This document shows positions 5,495 to 6,338 of a DNA stretch of 6,338 nt, piece after piece (positions within the stretch are counted from its first letter, which is position 1; each line of letters begins with the position of its first letter). The DNA comes from Candidatus Avelusimicrobium ruminicola. GTDB lineage: Bacteria > Elusimicrobiota > Elusimicrobia > Elusimicrobiales > Elusimicrobiaceae. The notes beneath the pieces were generated by a model. It did not search any database. It saw only the letters and a list, made by a program, of their open reading frames with translations, and had not been told where the DNA came from. Where the stretch lies: positions 1 through 6,338 of the forward strand of contig ONQH01000061.1 in NCBI GenBank assembly GCA_900319885.1. Reading direction: 5' to 3'. The position numbers were made by a program, and so were the translations under genes.

Positions 5495-6338
5495 ATGAGA
5501 AAACTATTTTTCATATTGGGATTACTAGCCGCAGTGAATATCGCCTACGGGGCCGCGTATACCGTGCAGGAACGGTTGGAAGAAGCGTCGGCTCTGTACT
5601 TTGCCTACAAACCCAAAGAAGCCCTAGCCAAATACGTAGAAATTTCCAAAGATACCGGCGAGCGGACCGCTTTTCTAAATGCTATCTATATTGCCATGGA
5701 ACAAAACCGCCCCAAAGAAGCGGTGGATATTGCGCTGGAAGCCTACCGGCTTTATCCGCAAGATAACGATATTATAGAAATGGCCGCCGAGGCCCTACTG
5801 GCCGACGGACAATATGCCGCCGCGGAACGTATTTTATCGCTCCTAAACGAAAACGACAAAACCGCTGGGTTCTTCCACATCAATTTGGCCCGCGCCCAAC
5901 TGGGCCTGAACGAAAAAAAACTGGCTATCTACAATTTGAAACAAGCGGTCAAGGCCGGCTCGCACCCCAGCCTGGCCAACTTCCTGTTAGGGCAAGTGTA
6001 CGAAGAGGACAAAAGTTATAAAAAAGCCGCCGAGGCGTACCAAAAAGCCGTTGATTATGACCACCAATTTATGGAAGCGCGCGTGCACCTGGCCCGTATG
6101 CTGGAGCAAACCAAACAGTATAACGACGCCTACCGCCAGTACAAAATGATTGCCGCGGCCGACGCCAAAAATACACGCGCCCACGAAGCCCTGGCCCGCC
6201 TAAAACCCAAAGCCAAAAAAGCCCAAAAAGAAGAAGAAAAAGTGAAATCTTCCCCACTGGAACATACCGCCGTGCAACCGCTCGTGTTGCCCCCCGGGGT
6301 GCAAAGTACCGAAGTAAAAATCGGCTTGGGCACTACGC
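5495..6338 (+). CDS. Secreted TPR protein, 3' end outside window
   Basis: The frame is open for 281 codons to the window edge. It starts with a signal peptide (MRKLFFILGLLAAVNIAYGAA; likely cleavage after AYG or AYGA, near 19-20). About six tetratricopeptide-like helix pairs follow (about 23-223); the clearest is LANFLLGQVYEEDKSYKKAAEAYQKAVDYD (160-189), followed by ARVHLARMLEQTKQYNDAYRQYKMI (195-219). Next come a Lys/Glu/Ala-rich linker (about 237-252) and, at the edge, QSTEVKIGLGTT (270-281), which resembles the opening strand of SpoIID/LytB-type domains (compare RVGL); that domain call is a weak inference from a few residues. It probably acts in the periplasm as a protein-interaction scaffold, perhaps linked to peptidoglycan. 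An in-frame ATG at 5483 would add MDRV but lies upstream of the predicted transcription start, so I use 5495. It is divergent from lipA with overlapping promoters. Confidence 0.85.
   Translation, partial: MRKLFFILGLLAAVNIAYGAAYTVQERLEEASALYFAYKPKEALAKYVEISKDTGERTAFLNAIYIAMEQNRPKEAVDIALEAYRLYPQDNDIIEMAAEALLADGQYAAAERILSLLNENDKTAGFFHINLARAQLGLNEKKLAIYNLKQAVKAGSHPSLANFLLGQVYEEDKSYKKAAEAYQKAVDYDHQFMEARVHLARMLEQTKQYNDAYRQYKMIAAADAKNTRAHEALARLKPKAKKAQKEEEKVKSSPLEHTAVQPLVLPPGVQSTEVKIGLGTT

Noticed and set aside
5446..5514. N-terminal extension of LipA starting MKNSFLITL
   Set aside because: It reads through the divergent promoter and begins inside the TPR gene's signal peptide codons. Family alignment and the adjacent -10 box favour the start at 5445.

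Overview
The window is 6.3 kb of bacterial chromosome carrying ordinary housekeeping genes around one unexplained, strongly expressed-looking RNA locus. The lipobox lipoprotein, bacterial-type two-subunit glycyl-tRNA synthetase and lipoyl synthase fit a diderm bacterium. The overall style (TATAAT boxes almost touching start codons, C-rich coding strands, a TPR protein probably leading into a SpoIID-like domain) makes me lean to Elusimicrobiota. That placement is a guess from style, not from a decisive marker.

Layout. Positions 2-685 (+) hold the 3' part of an unrecognised gene. Positions 730-3683 (+) are glyQ and glyS, the alpha and beta subunits of glycyl-tRNA synthetase, translationally coupled through an ATGA overlap and followed by a hairpin and a rho-independent terminator. 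Positions 3795-4215 (+) hold an AT-rich upstream tract, a consensus sigma70-type promoter, about 360 nt of G-rich foldable sequence and a rho-independent terminator: a probable structured non-coding RNA of a family I do not recognise. Just before its terminator lies an eight-codon reading frame with a good Shine-Dalgarno (MGCCSGAV). On the minus strand, lipA (lipoyl synthase, 5445-4543) is followed by a small lipoprotein (4535-4224) that converges on the RNA locus. Divergent from lipA, a secreted TPR protein starts at 5495 and runs off the window.

Regulatory theme. glyQ, lipA, the lipoprotein and the TPR gene each have an exact TATAAT only 6-12 nt before the start codon, no recognisable -35 box and no usable Shine-Dalgarno. 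The downstream operon gene glyS has a good one (GGAGGT, 6 nt spacing). This predicts leaderless or nearly leaderless mRNAs for promoter-proximal genes. The lipA/TPR promoters are back to back inside an 11-nt perfect inverted repeat.

The glycyl-tRNA synthetase supplies Gly-tRNA for translation; LipA makes the lipoyl cofactor of 2-oxoacid dehydrogenases and the glycine cleavage system. I see no operonic link between these two groups. The best candidate for something undescribed is the RNA at about 3855-4215 with its embedded micro-peptide.
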